Shown here in pieces: positions 1-13,835 of a stretch of 64,000 nucleotides of DNA. How positions within the stretch are numbered: position 1 is the stretch's first letter; every line of letters starts with the position of its first letter. Source of the stretch: Apostichopus japonicus (taxonomy: Eukaryota > Echinodermata > Holothuroidea > Aspidochirotida > Stichopodidae); assembly GCF_037975245.1 (NCBI RefSeq), contig NC_092578.1, forward strand, positions 3,116,501 through 3,180,500. The letters run 5' to 3'. Below the pieces are notes generated by a model. The model saw nothing but the letters and a program-made list of their open reading frames with translations. It did no database searches and had not been told where the DNA came from. A program made the position numbers and the translations under genes.

Positions 1-300
1 AAGGTACATGGTGGTCCCAGCCAAGGGGTGGTAATGAGGTGTCTGTTGGTGCCACTATCTATGGTTGTCTTGAGTCATGTAGGGGAAGGGAGTTAGACTA
101 CAAACAATGACATATGTCATTAAGAGTTAGTCAGGACATGCCACCAGCTATAAGGAACACTGTGGTCCCAGCGGGTGGTAATGGATTGCCCGTTGGTACC
201 AGTAACTGTACTATAAACCATCATAAGTCATATAGGTGAGGAAGTTAGAATAAAGACAATGATAAAAGTAAACCAGGACATGCCACTAGTTTTAAGGGAC
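1..300. repeat. Diverged tandem duplication, ~150 bp unit
   Basis: Two consecutive copies of a unit of about 150 bp lie here. Each runs from TGGTCCCAG, through GGTGGTAATG, GTTGGT[G/A]CCA and AAGTCAT/GAGTCATGTAGG, to AGGACATGCCAC[C/T]AG. The copies differ at many positions, so the duplication is old. No open frame is shared between them. It probably lies in an intron of the gene whose last exons are at 1087-1959. Confidence 0.6.
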
Positions 301-1086
301 ATTGAGCTCCCTGGGTCTACGTTTTGGTGTCCATGCTTGAAGTCATGAGCTGTGGGCCAACTTTTGGAATCATCAAGTGTTATAGCCATTAGCAATGTAA
401 AAATAGTTATATACAGAGCATTAAAAGTGTCCTATAATCAGTTTAAATCGACCAATATTCAGATGGCACAATAGAGGTTGCTATCAGTACTAGCCATAAA
501 ACCTTAGTGTATATTGGTTAGGAAATCATAATATAGACAATTTGATTTTCTTTCACTAAACGTTTATGACGGAACTAATTGGTACAGGAAGCTTCATACA
601 GCCGTGAGTTTATGACTCACTGTGACATTTTACGTGTGATTACTAAACGGGTTACAGTCGGGTTCAGACGAACCAATGCAAGGTTGCGATTTCTTCTCTT
701 TGGAGATAGTTGGAACCGAGAGACTATATATTTTTATATTAATTTTCAAGCTGTGTCCATTTTATTTTTCGTATTCATATTTTAAGGGATTTTGTCATTT
801 TGTTACTTAAATTTACTTAAATCTCACTTTTTTTCTTTTTAGGAATTTCACTGTAAATCTATATTATTTTTAAAATTATTCCTTCATTTATATATATATA
901 TTTATATTTTTTATATTAATATTTAAGCTGTGTCAATTTTATTCTTCATATTCATATATTAAGGGTTTTGTCATTTTGTTGTCATTGTAAAGCGCTCTTG
1001 AACATGCTTAAGCATGAAATGAACGCTATATAAATTTGGTAAAATAAATTTGGTAAAATAATATATAATAAATTTGATCTTTACAG
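301..1086. other. Probable intron sequence with a 180 bp direct duplication and a LINE-tail-like motif
   Basis: No coding exon was found. The segment around 726-803 is repeated around 900-981: both contain GCTGTGTC[C/A]ATTTTAT, then TTCATAT and a TTTTGTCATTTTGTT block. At about 985-1032 the sequence TTGTAAAGCGCT...ACGCTATATAAAT resembles the GCGCT-hairpin tail found at the 3' end of CR1/L2-type LINEs in many animal genomes. That family assignment rests on motif memory only. Confidence 0.4.
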
Positions 1087-1959
1087 GAGCAGCTCACATT
1101 CCAGAGCCAGAGAACGATTGAGTATGTCACCACAGGACCCAATGGAGGATCCAGAGGTCTCACTATCAAAGTACATCCGAAAACTGGAAAACCTGCAGGA
1201 GAGGATAGGCAGTGGTAGTAGGAGAGGTATGGAAATTACAAAGAATAAACATCAGAGAACAAAGGTGGGGGGATGAGGGGTGGGGGATGTAGGGACCAGG
1301 AGGAGTGTCAGAGGGGAATAACCCCCAAGAATAACCATCAGAGAGCAAGGTGGAGGGGGGTAGAAGAGGGGATGTAGGGACCATTAGGAGTATCAGAGGG
1401 GTATAGCCCTCAAGAAATAACCATTAGGGAGCAAATGTTTGGTGGGGGAGAGGGGGGGTGGGGTAAGAAGGAGAAGGTAAGAAAAGGAAGGATGTTAATT
1501 TGAGACAAGATGGGCAGTATTACTAAAAGAGAGATAAGTCTCTTACAGGACTTTATCGGGGAAGAAGGGGAGGTGGGGGAAGGGAGGGTTGTAAGTGGGG
1601 GACAGGATGGGTGGTAGCACTAAGAGAGATAAGTCACTTACAAGACTCTTCATCAGGGAAGTAGTGGGGGTGGGGGAGTCAGGCAACAGGAGGGTTGTAA
1701 GTGGAGGACAGGATGAATGGTTGGGAGTAAGAGGAATAAAATTGTTTTGTTTTTTAATTCCATTAGATATTTTACTCCTGGTTTATCTTATTGATAGCCC
1801 CGAGTCACCACAATGAGCTTTTTATTTTTCTGGTCTTTATTTTGACAGGTGACCAGAACGGAAAGAGGAGACAACCTCCCTCTCAGCAGAGATGATAACT
1901 TTGAAGACATTGGCTCGATGAATATTCAGCAGATGAAAGACAGCAGTGAATCACAATAA
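1087..1959 (+). CDS. Last two exons of an unidentified + strand gene (partial, reading frame uncertain)
   Basis: Exon 1087-1226 lies between TTTACAG and GGTATGG; exon 1849 onwards follows TTTTGACAG. In the first exon one frame reads ...RLSMSPQDPMEDPEVSLS, then KYIRKLENLQERIGSGSRR, a helical Lys/Glu-rich segment. It leaves in phase 1 and would run 15 codons into the second exon, ending ...KRRQPPSQQR at 1893-1895. The second exon also has a very protein-like phase-0 frame (VTRTERGDNLPLSRDD and onward to ...KDSSESQ) ending TAA at 1957-1959. Using that frame would need an extra exon in between, or a different donor. I cannot decide between the two without transcript data, and I do not recognise the protein. 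Upstream exons lie outside the window. Confidence 0.45.
1230..1730. repeat. G/A-rich minisatellite in the terminal intron
   Basis: Two small tandem families sit here. At 1230-1440 a unit of about 95 bp (AATAACCATCAGAGAGCAA ... GATGTAGGGACCA) occurs about twice. At 1490-1730 another unit of about 95 bp (AAGAGAGATAAGTC, CTTACA, GGGTTGTAAGTGG, GACAGGATG) occurs two to three times. The + strand is strongly purine-rich. No coding frame persists. Confidence 0.6.
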
Positions 1960-4190
1960 CCCTTCAAGAGGTCATCCAGGGGTCATACATGAGGTCATGA
2001 GGGGTCACACATTAGGAGAGAGAGGTTGGTTAACTAAAAACCAAATACTACAGAAATCTTAAACAAAATCATAAAGACTCAATTTACAGTCTTGTATTTT
2101 GTCATTTCATATTAACGACCAAAATTGATTATCAATTATTGCTAATGATCGGTAGACTTGTAACGATAATGGCTGTAATACGAGAAAGCTAAATGTGCAT
2201 AATTGTTTGTATGAATATTCATGTCTTATGAATATGGTATTCACTGCATATACTCTGCATATTCAGGTAGGGAGGTAAGTGTTTGTGTGATTAACATGTT
2301 ATACAGATTCAATCCGAGATGAAAAATAAGATCGTCTACGCACGTCCAATTTCCCCCTGTCCTTGAAATCTGCTGCCTCTGAAGCTAGCTGAATGGAAAA
2401 AAATGCTAATAAATATTCATGTAGGAATTCATTGAGTTTGCATATTTGTTGTGTATTCATGAGTGATGTCACAATGGTGCATAGTTATTCTTGCCTTGAT
2501 TTAAGACCATGTTGCCTTTCAACTCACGATCTGTTCACTTTTCCTTTTCCTTTCCCCACAAATGGAATGAAAAATAGAACAACAAATTTAAGGAAAAATA
2601 GAAAGTCCAGTGCAGACATTTTTCAGAACTATTTTGGAAAAAAATGCACTGTATTTTCGTCAGTTTAATGCTAAAGTTGTTCTTCTGTAAATGTTGTACA
2701 TTGAATTTAACCTGATAATATTGTGAAAGATTTGAAAATTTGGAGTATCTACCAGTAGAACTTTTCAATGGTAAAATGGGGACCTTAATTCCCTAATTCC
2801 AAACACATATAATAATAACAGAGCATAGTAAAACATAGTGGTCCAGTTCCCATCTTCATGGCTCCAGCCCTGGCTGAGATATGAAATATGTGAATGGGGG
2901 TTTTCAGCATTTATAAAGAATTTTTTTCATCTTCCATATAAATGTTAAAGTTGTCTAACACTGGACTATCCCTGTGATATACAAACAGTATTTATTATTA
3001 ATACTCCGCTAAATTAAAGAAACTCATCCAAGAATGAAAATTTTCAGTTTCACATAATTTTCAGTTACAGCATCCTCTTTCTGTTCCAAACTATCTTGCT
3101 CTCTCTATTCACGATAATCCCATTTTCTTGGAAAATTTTGTAATTTTTGTTCCCAACATTTTATGGCATGATTTTGAGGTAATAATGTTTTGCCCTTAAT
3201 CTAGTCCCGGACTGTTTCAGCATGTTATCCAAAATCTGTCTTACAATCCATTTAAAGTTTAAGGAAAATTATTTTAATGGCAATGGTCACAAACCACAAT
3301 TCATTTTATTTATTATTTTCATAATGTTCTGAAAAGATACCTGAAAAACTTTAAAAATAAAACACACATTTTATGGAGGCTTGAGCATTGCCAGCTCACT
3401 ATAAGGTATGGAAAAAAATACAACCTAAGCTGTTTTTAATTTCAAGACTGACTTTGCCTCCAAACTGCCTAAGTTCGTGTCTGAAAAACCTTGGTAATGT
3501 AGGAGTGAGAAAAAATCTTTGCAGTTAACACAATTGTCAGTATTTTTCTCTCACATATGGACAAATAAATTTAATTATTTTGATAGAAACTCTGATAAAA
3601 TTTCAATTAACTTTGCTAGTTATTCAATATTTTGCATTAAATTTCTGTTATTTGCTACATGCCATGATAGTGTCTGTATAGACAAGTTGAAAGAACCTTC
3701 CCTTGAATCTGTTATCCAGGATCCCCCACTCTAGGGTAGGGTGGTGGGGAGGGGGATGGTAGGGGTGTTGTGAGTGGGGAGGGGGAGGTAGCATTGTTCA
3801 CCCCCCTGATCTCAAACCTGTGTCAGTATCCCTGTTGTCACCACATAAATACTTAACGAAGGGTTTCATTAGTTGTCTTAACGAAGGGTTTCATTAGCTG
3901 TACCTCTTCCCCGATAACTTCTTCTTTCAGTTTCTCCCAACGGACTGCCAGTTTGATTTAAATAACCAAAGTTTCTGAAATGTTCCTATTTCGTATCTCC
4001 TCTTTTATAAGGTAACAAAATATTTGTGTTGTATTGTAACATTTTAAACTATTAATGGGCAATATTCTGTTCAACTGTAAGAGATTTTATTTTTAAGCAC
4101 GTGTGTGTGTGTGTGTCTTTGAAACTAATGTAACAAATTTCTTGTGTTTATGTGAAAATTGTAAAATAAAATGATTTCAACTTACTTCAG
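1960..4190 (+). other. Probable long 3' UTR
   Basis: This AT-rich stretch has no splice-bounded open frame. It runs from the stop codon at 1957-1959 to a canonical AATAAA at 4165-4170. Its extent as one 3' UTR of about 2.2 kb is inferred from the absence of an earlier clear poly(A) signal with a downstream U/GU-rich element and of any other gene. Confidence 0.4.
4165..4170 (+). terminator. Poly(A) signal AATAAA of the left-end gene
   Basis: AATAAA is followed about 20 bp later by the likely cleavage region, then by T-rich sequence (TTTATTTTTTCTTTTTC) at about 4200-4220. This is a normal animal 3'-end arrangement. Confidence 0.5.
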
Positions 4191-7100
4191 AGTATCTACG
4201 TCATTTATTTTTTCTTTTTCCGTATCTTTCAATTCCTCACTTTTTCTCAAGAAAGTTCCCTACTCAAAGTCTTCTACTTAAGAGGTTGCTCTTTCTCCTA
4301 TCTAGAAACTAGCTAAAATTCTCCATCCCCTCAACCCCCCTCCCCGACCCCCAGGCTCGCAATTCCCCGCTTACATCCCAATCTGTGACTACTTTCCCTG
4401 CGAATTGGTAGGTCTTTTTGAAAACAAATCATGATTTGCCAATTCCAGTTGTACCCATTACTTTGTCATCTTTCGGCAGAACCATGTATATTTCTGGGGG
4501 TGGAGGGGGGAATATAAACAGGGCAGCAAATCCATCCCCCTCCACCTTCCTTCGCTGCTGGTAGGCAAAATATTACAAGAAGTCATAGTGTACAGTACAT
4601 AAATATATAACATGTATTTGTGGTACAACCTAAGCAGTGGAAAATTCCTCAACATTTTCTCAAAAGTTGCAAAATATAACAGCATTTTGCATCTAAGCAC
4701 CCAACATTTTACTAAATTTTCTCAAAGGGGAAGTCTGTCCACGCCGCCTCACCCCCCCCCCAGGTCAAAATGGTGGTTGCACCACCCCTTTGTCATGCTG
4801 GGGTTTACAAAGGAATTACAGATCCCTTTAAGATCAACTGGTACATATCATTTGTCTGGTGTCACTGACAAGCTAACGAACAGTGCAGTAATATCGTTTT
4901 ACATAACCTAGGGTCGATTCATCAACTTGTAGTAAAGGTTAAGATATAAAACTTTTAACACCAGCGATAGAATGCTGGGTGTTAAGTTCCGAGGTATGAA
5001 CCACCTGCCAATAAAGTGTTACTATTGTCAGGTTAGAGTCGTAAGGGTCTCGCCAGGGTAAAGGTTAACAGCACTCCCGGCGCGTGAATATTTTGACACA
5101 AGAGAAATATTGTACGTGTTCTACTTCCGATTTTTCTCCATTACAAGTATATAGGCCTATAATAGTAATGTGCATCTAACTTTAATTAAACAGTTTCACC
5201 TTGGAAACGTATTAAAGTTAATATTGCACTTTAATATCTGTAAATCAGCTTTGAGTACAACTCTAATAGATAATAATGTTTTGAGGGTATATGTATCGTT
5301 GATATTCTGAATAAAATATCTAAATTAAACTCCCTTTGAGGCTATTCGATTGAAAGAACGGCAAGAATAATAACATATTTCTTTTATCAACATTTCGTTA
5401 AGTCATTGTCTGTTTATGTTCATGGTATTAATCTCGTAGACGTAAATGAGAGAAAGGATGTGACAGTCGTTGTTTATATATTTTGTTTTTCTCGAATTGA
5501 AACTATTCCAAATTAATCCACCGGATATGTACCATTGTAATTTGCATATATCATCAGACGCACGGTAACCAACTGGTATGTTTGTATTGATGTTGATGCT
5601 GGCCAGTGCCCATAGTCCTATAGTCAGAGGCGTCCAGATCCCGGTCGAGTCCCACGTAAATGATGTTAACGGTTCACCCCTTTGTGTGACCCTTCACGTT
5701 TCCTTATGTTTACTTTCTCTGACCCTCTAATGGACCCGGATCCCAAAGTTGTACACCCCAGTCCCCACCCCTTCCGCTCTGGTCATGTCAAGTCCACAGA
5801 AGGCTAGTGTGAAACTTGTGCAAGGAACTGGTCTGGTATTGAGCATGCCATGTTATGTAGGCTATCATTTGAAAGTTATTTATTCTGAGGGAATTCCCGT
5901 TGGAAATGCAAGTTGCTGTGGCAGTTTGCAGTAACGACTAAAATAATGTAGGCTATAAAGCCTTACGGTATATTTGCTTGCTCGCAGTTTGAATACACTA
6001 TTGTATCATGTAACATAACGTAGGTTTTTTGGGGGGGGGGGAGTGAGGGGATAGAGAGGGAGAAAGAGGTACCGGTATATAGTTGCAACATTCTTTGCAT
6101 AAATGACTCATATATTGAACATTATCATTACCATTCCTGTAATATGGAAATTCAAATTTCCAGTGAATCAAGTCTGAAAAGTATGACAGTATTTTGATAC
6201 TTTGAAAGTTATCAGCACAGCTTATCCAACCCCCGCCCCGCCCCCATCCCACCCTCTTTTGCAGGATGCTACAAATATAAAAACGATTACAACTATAGGG
6301 CGTAATCACATGGTGGCTCCGACTCTTTTGAATTATAATGCACATATATAGGCCTACTGGGTAGAAGGAAGAAGTTATTGAGTCAAGTGCTTGCTGAATA
6401 ACGAGTGACCATTACTTGCGTTCTAGCAAATTAGGGGCAGTAGTTTAATAATGTAATTAAGATCCTCTGTTGCTCTGATGTTATTGTAATGAGCTATGAT
6501 TATGTGACTATATAGTAATCGCTTCCGATCGGTGTTGAAGGTAGTCAGTATGGTTCCCAAATGATAGCACGCTGTAATTGCTAGAAGGTTTCAAAAAGTA
6601 GGCCTACTTTCCTGGAGGTCTTTACTCTCCAAATTGTTCTCAGATATTTTTAAGGAACACACAAGATGACTGAATGTCCCAGTGAGGAAAATTTCCTCGA
6701 AGGTGAATTTTGACAAAGGTGACCATATTTGAATATCTAGCATATTTGGGGCCAATACAGTATATCTTTAAGGTACACACCGTCCACATCGGTATATGAA
6801 GCCTTTTATTCACTAAAGCATCGTGACTTCGTTAGGCCTATACTGTACTAAAAGTGAATGGTTTAAAGATGATTACCCACGTACGTTACGTGACCAGTTG
6901 GATTGTTTTATGTAAAGTCATGAATATTAATGACCATAACACGTCATTTCTTATCATGCCTTGTGCAGACACTAATTCGGCTTGTGTCCAGCCACATGTT
7001 GCATCCAGCAGACGATAGCGGCAGGATTTTAGCGCCAAAATTTGCGGTCTTCAACCATCGAGTTTATACAGCAATCTATTTCGCTCACATTGTGGAGGTT

Positions 7101-7610
7101 ATTACCACACCTAATGTTTTTGTTGCAATCATTCGTATATCGCAAATTTCCGCTTTAGAAGCTCCTTTATCTGTGTTCGGAACTCACAAGTGCAGTGATT
7201 GACAACCTCACTTCCTTTCCACATGCACCTTTACATATACTTAACGGTCCCATACACGCACATACGTTGGTATGATGTACCTGGTGGTATGCGTAATCAC
7301 ACTTCATTCGTAAGGATCATACCATATCATTCATTATCTTGAGGATGTTTAGGAACCCTCGCTTGCCTGTATCTCAACTATTCCGGGATTCACAGCTTTT
7401 CTCAGAGCAAGGGAAATCATTAGCATTAAGTGATAACTTTGCCCCACCGCCTCCCCCCCCCCCAACTATCTCTCTTCTCTTTGTCGATTTCTTCATTATT
7501 CAAAAAAAAAAAAAACTAGCTACCGGAAAGGAGGCAGAAACTTCAAAAAGGGCCGAGCTGGATTAGATAACAAGCGACATCATTTTTGTGACACTTTAAC
7601 CAACTACTTC
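4191..7610. other. Intergenic, no gene seen
   Basis: Only short unsupported open frames and homopolymer runs (C8-C11, G10, A13) are present. TAGGCCTA occurs at 5152, 6350, 6599 and 6833. I found no exon with a convincing acceptor, donor and protein-like frame. Confidence 0.5.
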
Positions 7611-7611
7611 C

Positions 7612-7619
7612 TGACGTCA
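7612..7619. promoter_or_regulatory. CRE-type palindrome TGACGTCA upstream of the fibrinogen-domain gene
   Basis: A perfect TGACGTCA lies 212 bp upstream of the start codon at 7832, and an AATAAATCG stretch lies closer in. This octamer is the classical CREB/ATF site. Its position suits a proximal promoter element, but the transcription start is unknown and the same octamer recurs elsewhere in the window. Confidence 0.3.
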
Positions 7620-7831
7620 CACTTTCAATGGTATCACCGACCGGGTCGTGTAACAAACGAAACTTCCACTCATATCTTCTTCGATTGGATATACAGCTGA
7701 AGAGCATGTTAGGCGTGCTGAGTGAACACATGTACTTTTCGTGACGGTGACGGAATCTGAAGAAATAAATCGTAAAAATTGACGTGAAAATTTGGGATTG
7801 TGTACTACCAGCAGTGTTGATAATTCACGTC

Positions 7832-10800
7832 ATGGCGTTACAAAGCTTACCGATGAAATGTTGGATTATATTTGAAATACTTTTACTGATTGCACCAAAG
7901 ATCGCTGCTACTAATGAATCGGAAGATGTGCACAAGGTACGTATATCGGCATAATGTGCCATGCTTTGTTTTATTGATGCTAATTAGTAATTGTATACAC
8001 AATTAATCATAATCATTCGTCATCCGGGTGATTTTGTTACCTTTTGGCACTTGTGTATATTTTCTGTGTTTTTATTTTTATTTGTTTAGTGTTATCGGAT
8101 ATGGTCTAAGAGGGGAGCGGTTGTGAGAGGGTCCTTAAACTTTACCCGTAAATGCGAGCCCGCATCACAACACTTCACACATTGCATGCAAATTAATGTA
8201 GCGTGGACCTACTCAAATAGAGAAGTAAACAATGTTGTCACGCAATGCACGTTTTGCCTTTACATTGATTAATCTAATTTGCCTCTGACTATTGGATTCT
8301 TAGAGGCAGTCAGGTCCTATATTGCTTGTAGTTCTGTAGTATTATGATGTTAGCCACAGTTGGCTGTTATATTGAACTATTAAAAAGGAATGTAAATCTG
8401 TTATATTTTTTGTTTTAAGAACTATCATATGACCTTATTGTTATTCACCATAGATGTTATAGGCCCATGATTAATTTTAGTTTCGACTTTCGACTAAATG
8501 TTGTTGCTCGTTTTGTAGTGTATGTTAGCTATATATCTTTGACCTCATGTGGGTATGAAAACTGTGAACTTAAATCGTTAAACGGATCTGTATATCCGTT
8601 TTGTATTATTGTGACATTCATAAAATGTATTGACTTTTGGGGATCATGCCCTGGAATGCCTCCTTTTATTGGCTGAATTCCGACTGTCCTTTTTTACCGG
8701 GTAGATTTTGTCTATCCAATATTTAGTAATTAGTAGTGTACATAACGATTTGAACTTAAAAATACTTCCTTTTTTTTTGTTACGAATTAGCATAATCGAT
8801 TGCAACAAGGTTGGAGTTAGACTACGATATTGTCAGAATTTAGTCTGTAAGATGGGAAGAAACATATTTTAGGAGACCACAACTAGAACGACTTCGAGGA
8901 GGCGGTGGGGGGGTGTCTTTGCTTCTGCCCCGCACCCCCTAAAACCTTTTTGGCACAAAAAGTCAGTTACAGAAACATATGCGTTGTGCATTGTGGGTAT
9001 TATTGCCATGGTGACATGCACCAGGTTCTTTAATGCAAAGTAAATAATAAAAAGGGTAAGGTACGCTTGTAAAGTTTAGTATTCCCAAAAGATCACTTTT
9101 ATAAAGGATATCTTAAATATATCTTGCACAGTATTAAAAGTCTGCGTTTCAATACATTGGCAGTAACTACCGAAGGTTGATATGTCCCAATCATCACCAT
9201 GGAGACCTTTAATCACAACCATAGTGGTTTTTGTCAAAATTGTAATAAGCCGACTCTTATATACGCAGACATACTCACCACCATTGCGACAAGAGACAGA
9301 TTTAATGGCGGTTTATTATTGTTGCCATTTTTTTTCAGAACTTACTTTTTATTTTCACAAGATAAAAGAATATCTGATTCAATGTTATCTAATATTATAG
9401 GAATGGTTCATTTGAAAGCTCTTTTATTTGTTTCCAAAACCCAAAATACTTCCGGTTCAACGAACGCCGGATGAAGCAGGTAACATTACGTTACGTTTAT
9501 GAGCAACGTAACCGTCTTTATTTCTTACAAGTATAGGCCTATTTGTGAAATCACTGAGCTTGTAGTAGCCTAGCCTAGCCGTGATCCCGGTGTTGCTTGA
9601 AACTTGCCAGTGGCGTTTGGAATGTTTTTAAAATTAATTTACATACCGTGGTAATCATTATCGCCACAGTTGGCAACCTTGTGGTTTTCCCTGTAAGGTT
9701 CTAGAGAGAGGTCTCTGGACTGCTTGACCGACTGTGGTTCATTGTACGACACGTCTTAACAAGGCGTATGAAAGGTTAAAGATGCCAATTCTTCCAAAAT
9801 CTAGCACGTGCCATGAAGTTTAAAACGCTGTTTCTTTGGTAATATTGCAACCACAACTGGGTGGGGTGTTCCAACCACGAATGCTTGTGTATGAACTAGG
9901 TTAACTAAAAAAAAGAGATCAGAACACACAATATTAATTTAGTACAACGTTGGGAGTTATTATTGCTTTCCATGGGGTGCCTCTTTGCTATTTAAATATG
10001 AAAAGTACAAATACTTAGCCCTTTAAAGTTTTAACACTGATAACATTACTAAAACAATGCTAACTCCATGGTGCGAAGCTAGCGCCTATAAGGTCAACTT
10101 GACTGCGTTCCTGGTAACAAGATACCTGTTCTGAAAAATGATAACATAAGGCTGAGGTAGAGTCGTGACATACACCTCAGGATGTTATGTACTTAGTTCA
10201 CACTATTGGATGAACAGGTAACGTACCCTCCACTTATAATGCTATATTCATGTTATGAAAACCGTAGTTGAAATGTCTTCCAATAGACGTTAGCAACACA
10301 TGTGAATTCGATGTTTAAGAAGTACGCCTATATACGGTACAGTTAACAGAAATAAACAAATGTCTAAATGTGTTGCACGCCCTCCCGCCCCCCCCCCCCC
10401 CAATCACAGCCCATACAATAAAACCATCGAAACTACTGACGAATTACAAGAAGTACAAATTCCGGGATGATTCAACTGTCCACAACCCATCCCTTCCCCG
10501 TCTCGCACGGGACCATGCAACATGACCCCTCACTGCAGAATAGTTGGTTAGAATTTTACCACAAGTCCAAAGTTTTGATTTAAGCCCGGGGTGGATGGGA
10601 GAGAAAGGTTAAATGAAAAGAGGAGGTTTATCTACATGCCATGGAGTAGAGACCACCCTATGACCGAATACAAGCGTCGAAATGTCATAATTTGAAAGGA
10701 ATGTCAGTTCAGGGGACCATTTCATCGTGTGCTGTTGTTATGTTAAATTTGTTAATGCAAGATAGATACAACATGGTGACAACAAAAACTAAGGGGTCAC

Positions 10801-13790
10801 TGTCTTACTACCATTAAACCCCACGAGAGCCTTATGACACAAAATGAAAACTTCCCCCGTCGTAACAGACTTTTTAAAGTTGTAGGGGGCTTTATCATAG
10901 TTTAGATAACTATCTTACAATTCGTTGATCATGCGGTCTACCACAAACGGTTGGATTTTGGTTTTTATGGCTGGGAATAGCTTTGTTGTCGTTAACAATT
11001 GAATCGAAATTTTTAATTTGTTCCTTCCCGACCAGTTCTTGTTTTGGTCTTCATGCGTAGCATCAACCCTGCGTGTGTTTAAAGGGTGGCCAACATTACA
11101 GAAGATACTAATTAATGTTAGTTGAAAACCGCTTGTCAATCTCTTCATCGGATATGAAAACTAGTCTTGAACATCATGTAAATATATTACCAGATGACTG
11201 TAAGATTTGGTTTTAGTATCATGAGAAAATCACTGATGCTCAAAATTGTAAATGACATCAACATTTTGACAAATAAAACAATCCGGACCATTATCGTAAT
11301 TTAAGGGTCGACTTGATATAGATAATAATCATAAACACCACATTTCATCAAAAAAACTAAACACGTTTTATTTTTTTAAAACTTATTTGGGAAAAATATA
11401 CCCATGACCTCTAATATCACACGAATTTTCGTGATTTCATTCTAATCCCAAAAGGAAACTAAGATCAAAATATTGATCATATCCACACAAAAAAAGCAAT
11501 AAAAAGTCACATCAGGTGAGCCCTACATCTTACAGTCCCAAAACACCTGACTGTAAATATTTAGGGTGGTCTGTCTCATCAAAACTGACAAAAAATTAAC
11601 GAACCGAAAAATATGATATCTTTAACCATGAAGTAATTATGGAGGTATAAATACGTTTCGTCTTGTATGGTCCTATTGCATATATGAGTGTAGTTCACGA
11701 GTGTGTGCCCACGGGGGTATCTGTGATAAAAGTACCAGTTTATTTTTCATTATGCATACAATATAACTTCATCGTGACATGGTTAGGTTTATAGGTTTAG
11801 TTTGCCTATAACCGTTAGTGCTAGCCTCTAGGAAGCTTATGTGGTTAGAGCTCCTGTGATTATAAGAAAACAAGAAATTTTAAACTTATTAAAGAATGTT
11901 CGTCAATTAAACACTTCCTTTATCAAATTTAAGTTGAACGCATGGAGCCGACATCTGTAAAATGCCAAGTTTTGCGAGGTACCCAGCAAACTACCATAAA
12001 CTCACAGTGGCGTGCGTGACCGGGTTAAAAAAAAAAAGACAGAAATTAATAACCCAAGAAAGAAAAATTGTGAGAGTTTTATCAGCTTAAATCTAGTTTC
12101 ATGAAAGTTTGTCCCTGTGTGACCATTTTGTTTCATCTAAATATTACTATCCTTTTTCATATATATCATATTTATTTGGGGTCATTTTTGTGTCACGGTA
12201 AACGGTTGGTTTTTATATATTGCTGGTATATACATATATGTTATTTGACTGCATGATCATGACCATGATCAAAATGACCAAAAAAGAAAAGCAAATTTAA
12301 AATATCATCATTAGCCACAGTGATAGGGACGGTTGTGATGAACAACCTCCCCCTCCACCCTCCCCGACCCTCTCCTCCGACCCCCTCCCCCTCCCCTCCC
12401 ACCCCCCAAAAAAAACATGAGAAATGGTGTGACTGTTGCAAATATTACTGTACTATTATATTTTTATCTGTCTGAATCATCATAAGAAAGGTGTCCTTTT
12501 CTTATTTCAAAATTGCCGTTTGTTTTTGGCAAAAAATTTTAAAAAAAAGTAGTAAACGTATACAAGTACCACGTTGTAATATATTATAATATTTGAATTA
12601 GTTGTATAGAATGCATGCGCCTTGGATTTATTTGTCGGCGCGTTTTAAGTTTATTTTGTGATAGTTTCAAATGTCCTACTGCCCTTCTTCGAAGTTTGTG
12701 CCCCTCCCCTTCCTCAGATCGAAATTCTTTTATGGCCTCTGTAAAAGGGCTATGGCGGTCCCACGTAGGCGGAAGGGGGGAGGGGGGGGGGTGAAGCAAA
12801 AAGGGAAGATGAAGAGGGACTAAAGGAAAACCGAAGGAAGACCAAATAATCATTTGAAAAGGGTTAATTTTTGACACACTGTTTGAATGGACATATGTCG
12901 AGTGTGAACTTGATCACACGGAGTAAATTCCGAGTGCAGGGTGAAATAGACAACTGCGGAAACTGCCACAAATGGGAAATATACATGACCATCGGTTGCT
13001 ATGGTGACATTTGATGATAAGAACCACCACCACAAGTTTATTACCGGTTCTCATCGGTGAGAGAAAAATCGCCAAAAAAAAAAAAAATATGAGAACTTAA
13101 AAACAATATTTGGAGCGTACTGGATGGTCATTCACAAGGGGCTCATTAACAACGGCATAGATTTATAAACCACTTGTATCGCCACGGGGTACAGAGGTAG
13201 GCTACAGAACGTTGGATTATTTGTCTTGCGAACAAGTTTCGTAGCCCTAATTAGCCACGATGTTTCAAAGATATCTGACTTACTAAATGACTAATCGCCA
13301 AAAATGTGGAATACGTGTGGGAATTATGCATCGATGACGTCCAGGGATTAGGCTTTAAGCCTTTGCAGTCGAAATAACAAAAATATTAGAAAGAAAAAAA
13401 ACCTGGAAAATATGAAATAAAATAACAAGATAACCCCTAGATTTTGAGTAACCCATTAGTATATGGAGGGTCAGGAGGTGACAATCTCCATGCAGGGGTA
13501 TCGGTATCGCGGGTGACTCATACTAGGCCTGGAAGAAGAAACTTGTGAAAATCCAGAGGAATCAGTGAATGCCCTGTAGCGAGAAAAAAAAGAGTGAAGG
13601 ATGAGTCACCTGTATGTTTCCGGTAAACAGAAGGAAACTGAACTCTGTGTAAACTGAAATATGTGCTAGAGAGGTATAGCCTTCTTTTGTAAAATATGTG
13701 CGCGAATTTAATTTAACTTGAAGGTGCAGCGCTCTCTCAATTTTTGGTTCCTTGCTTTTTGCAAAGCAAGGAACCTATGCATTCAACTTG

Positions 13791-13835
<45 letters not shown>

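Noticed and set aside
12241-13035. Minus-strand frames with Gly- or Pro-rich stretches
   Set aside because: They arise from C- and G-rich low-complexity DNA in intron 1 of the fibrinogen-domain gene, with no coding features.
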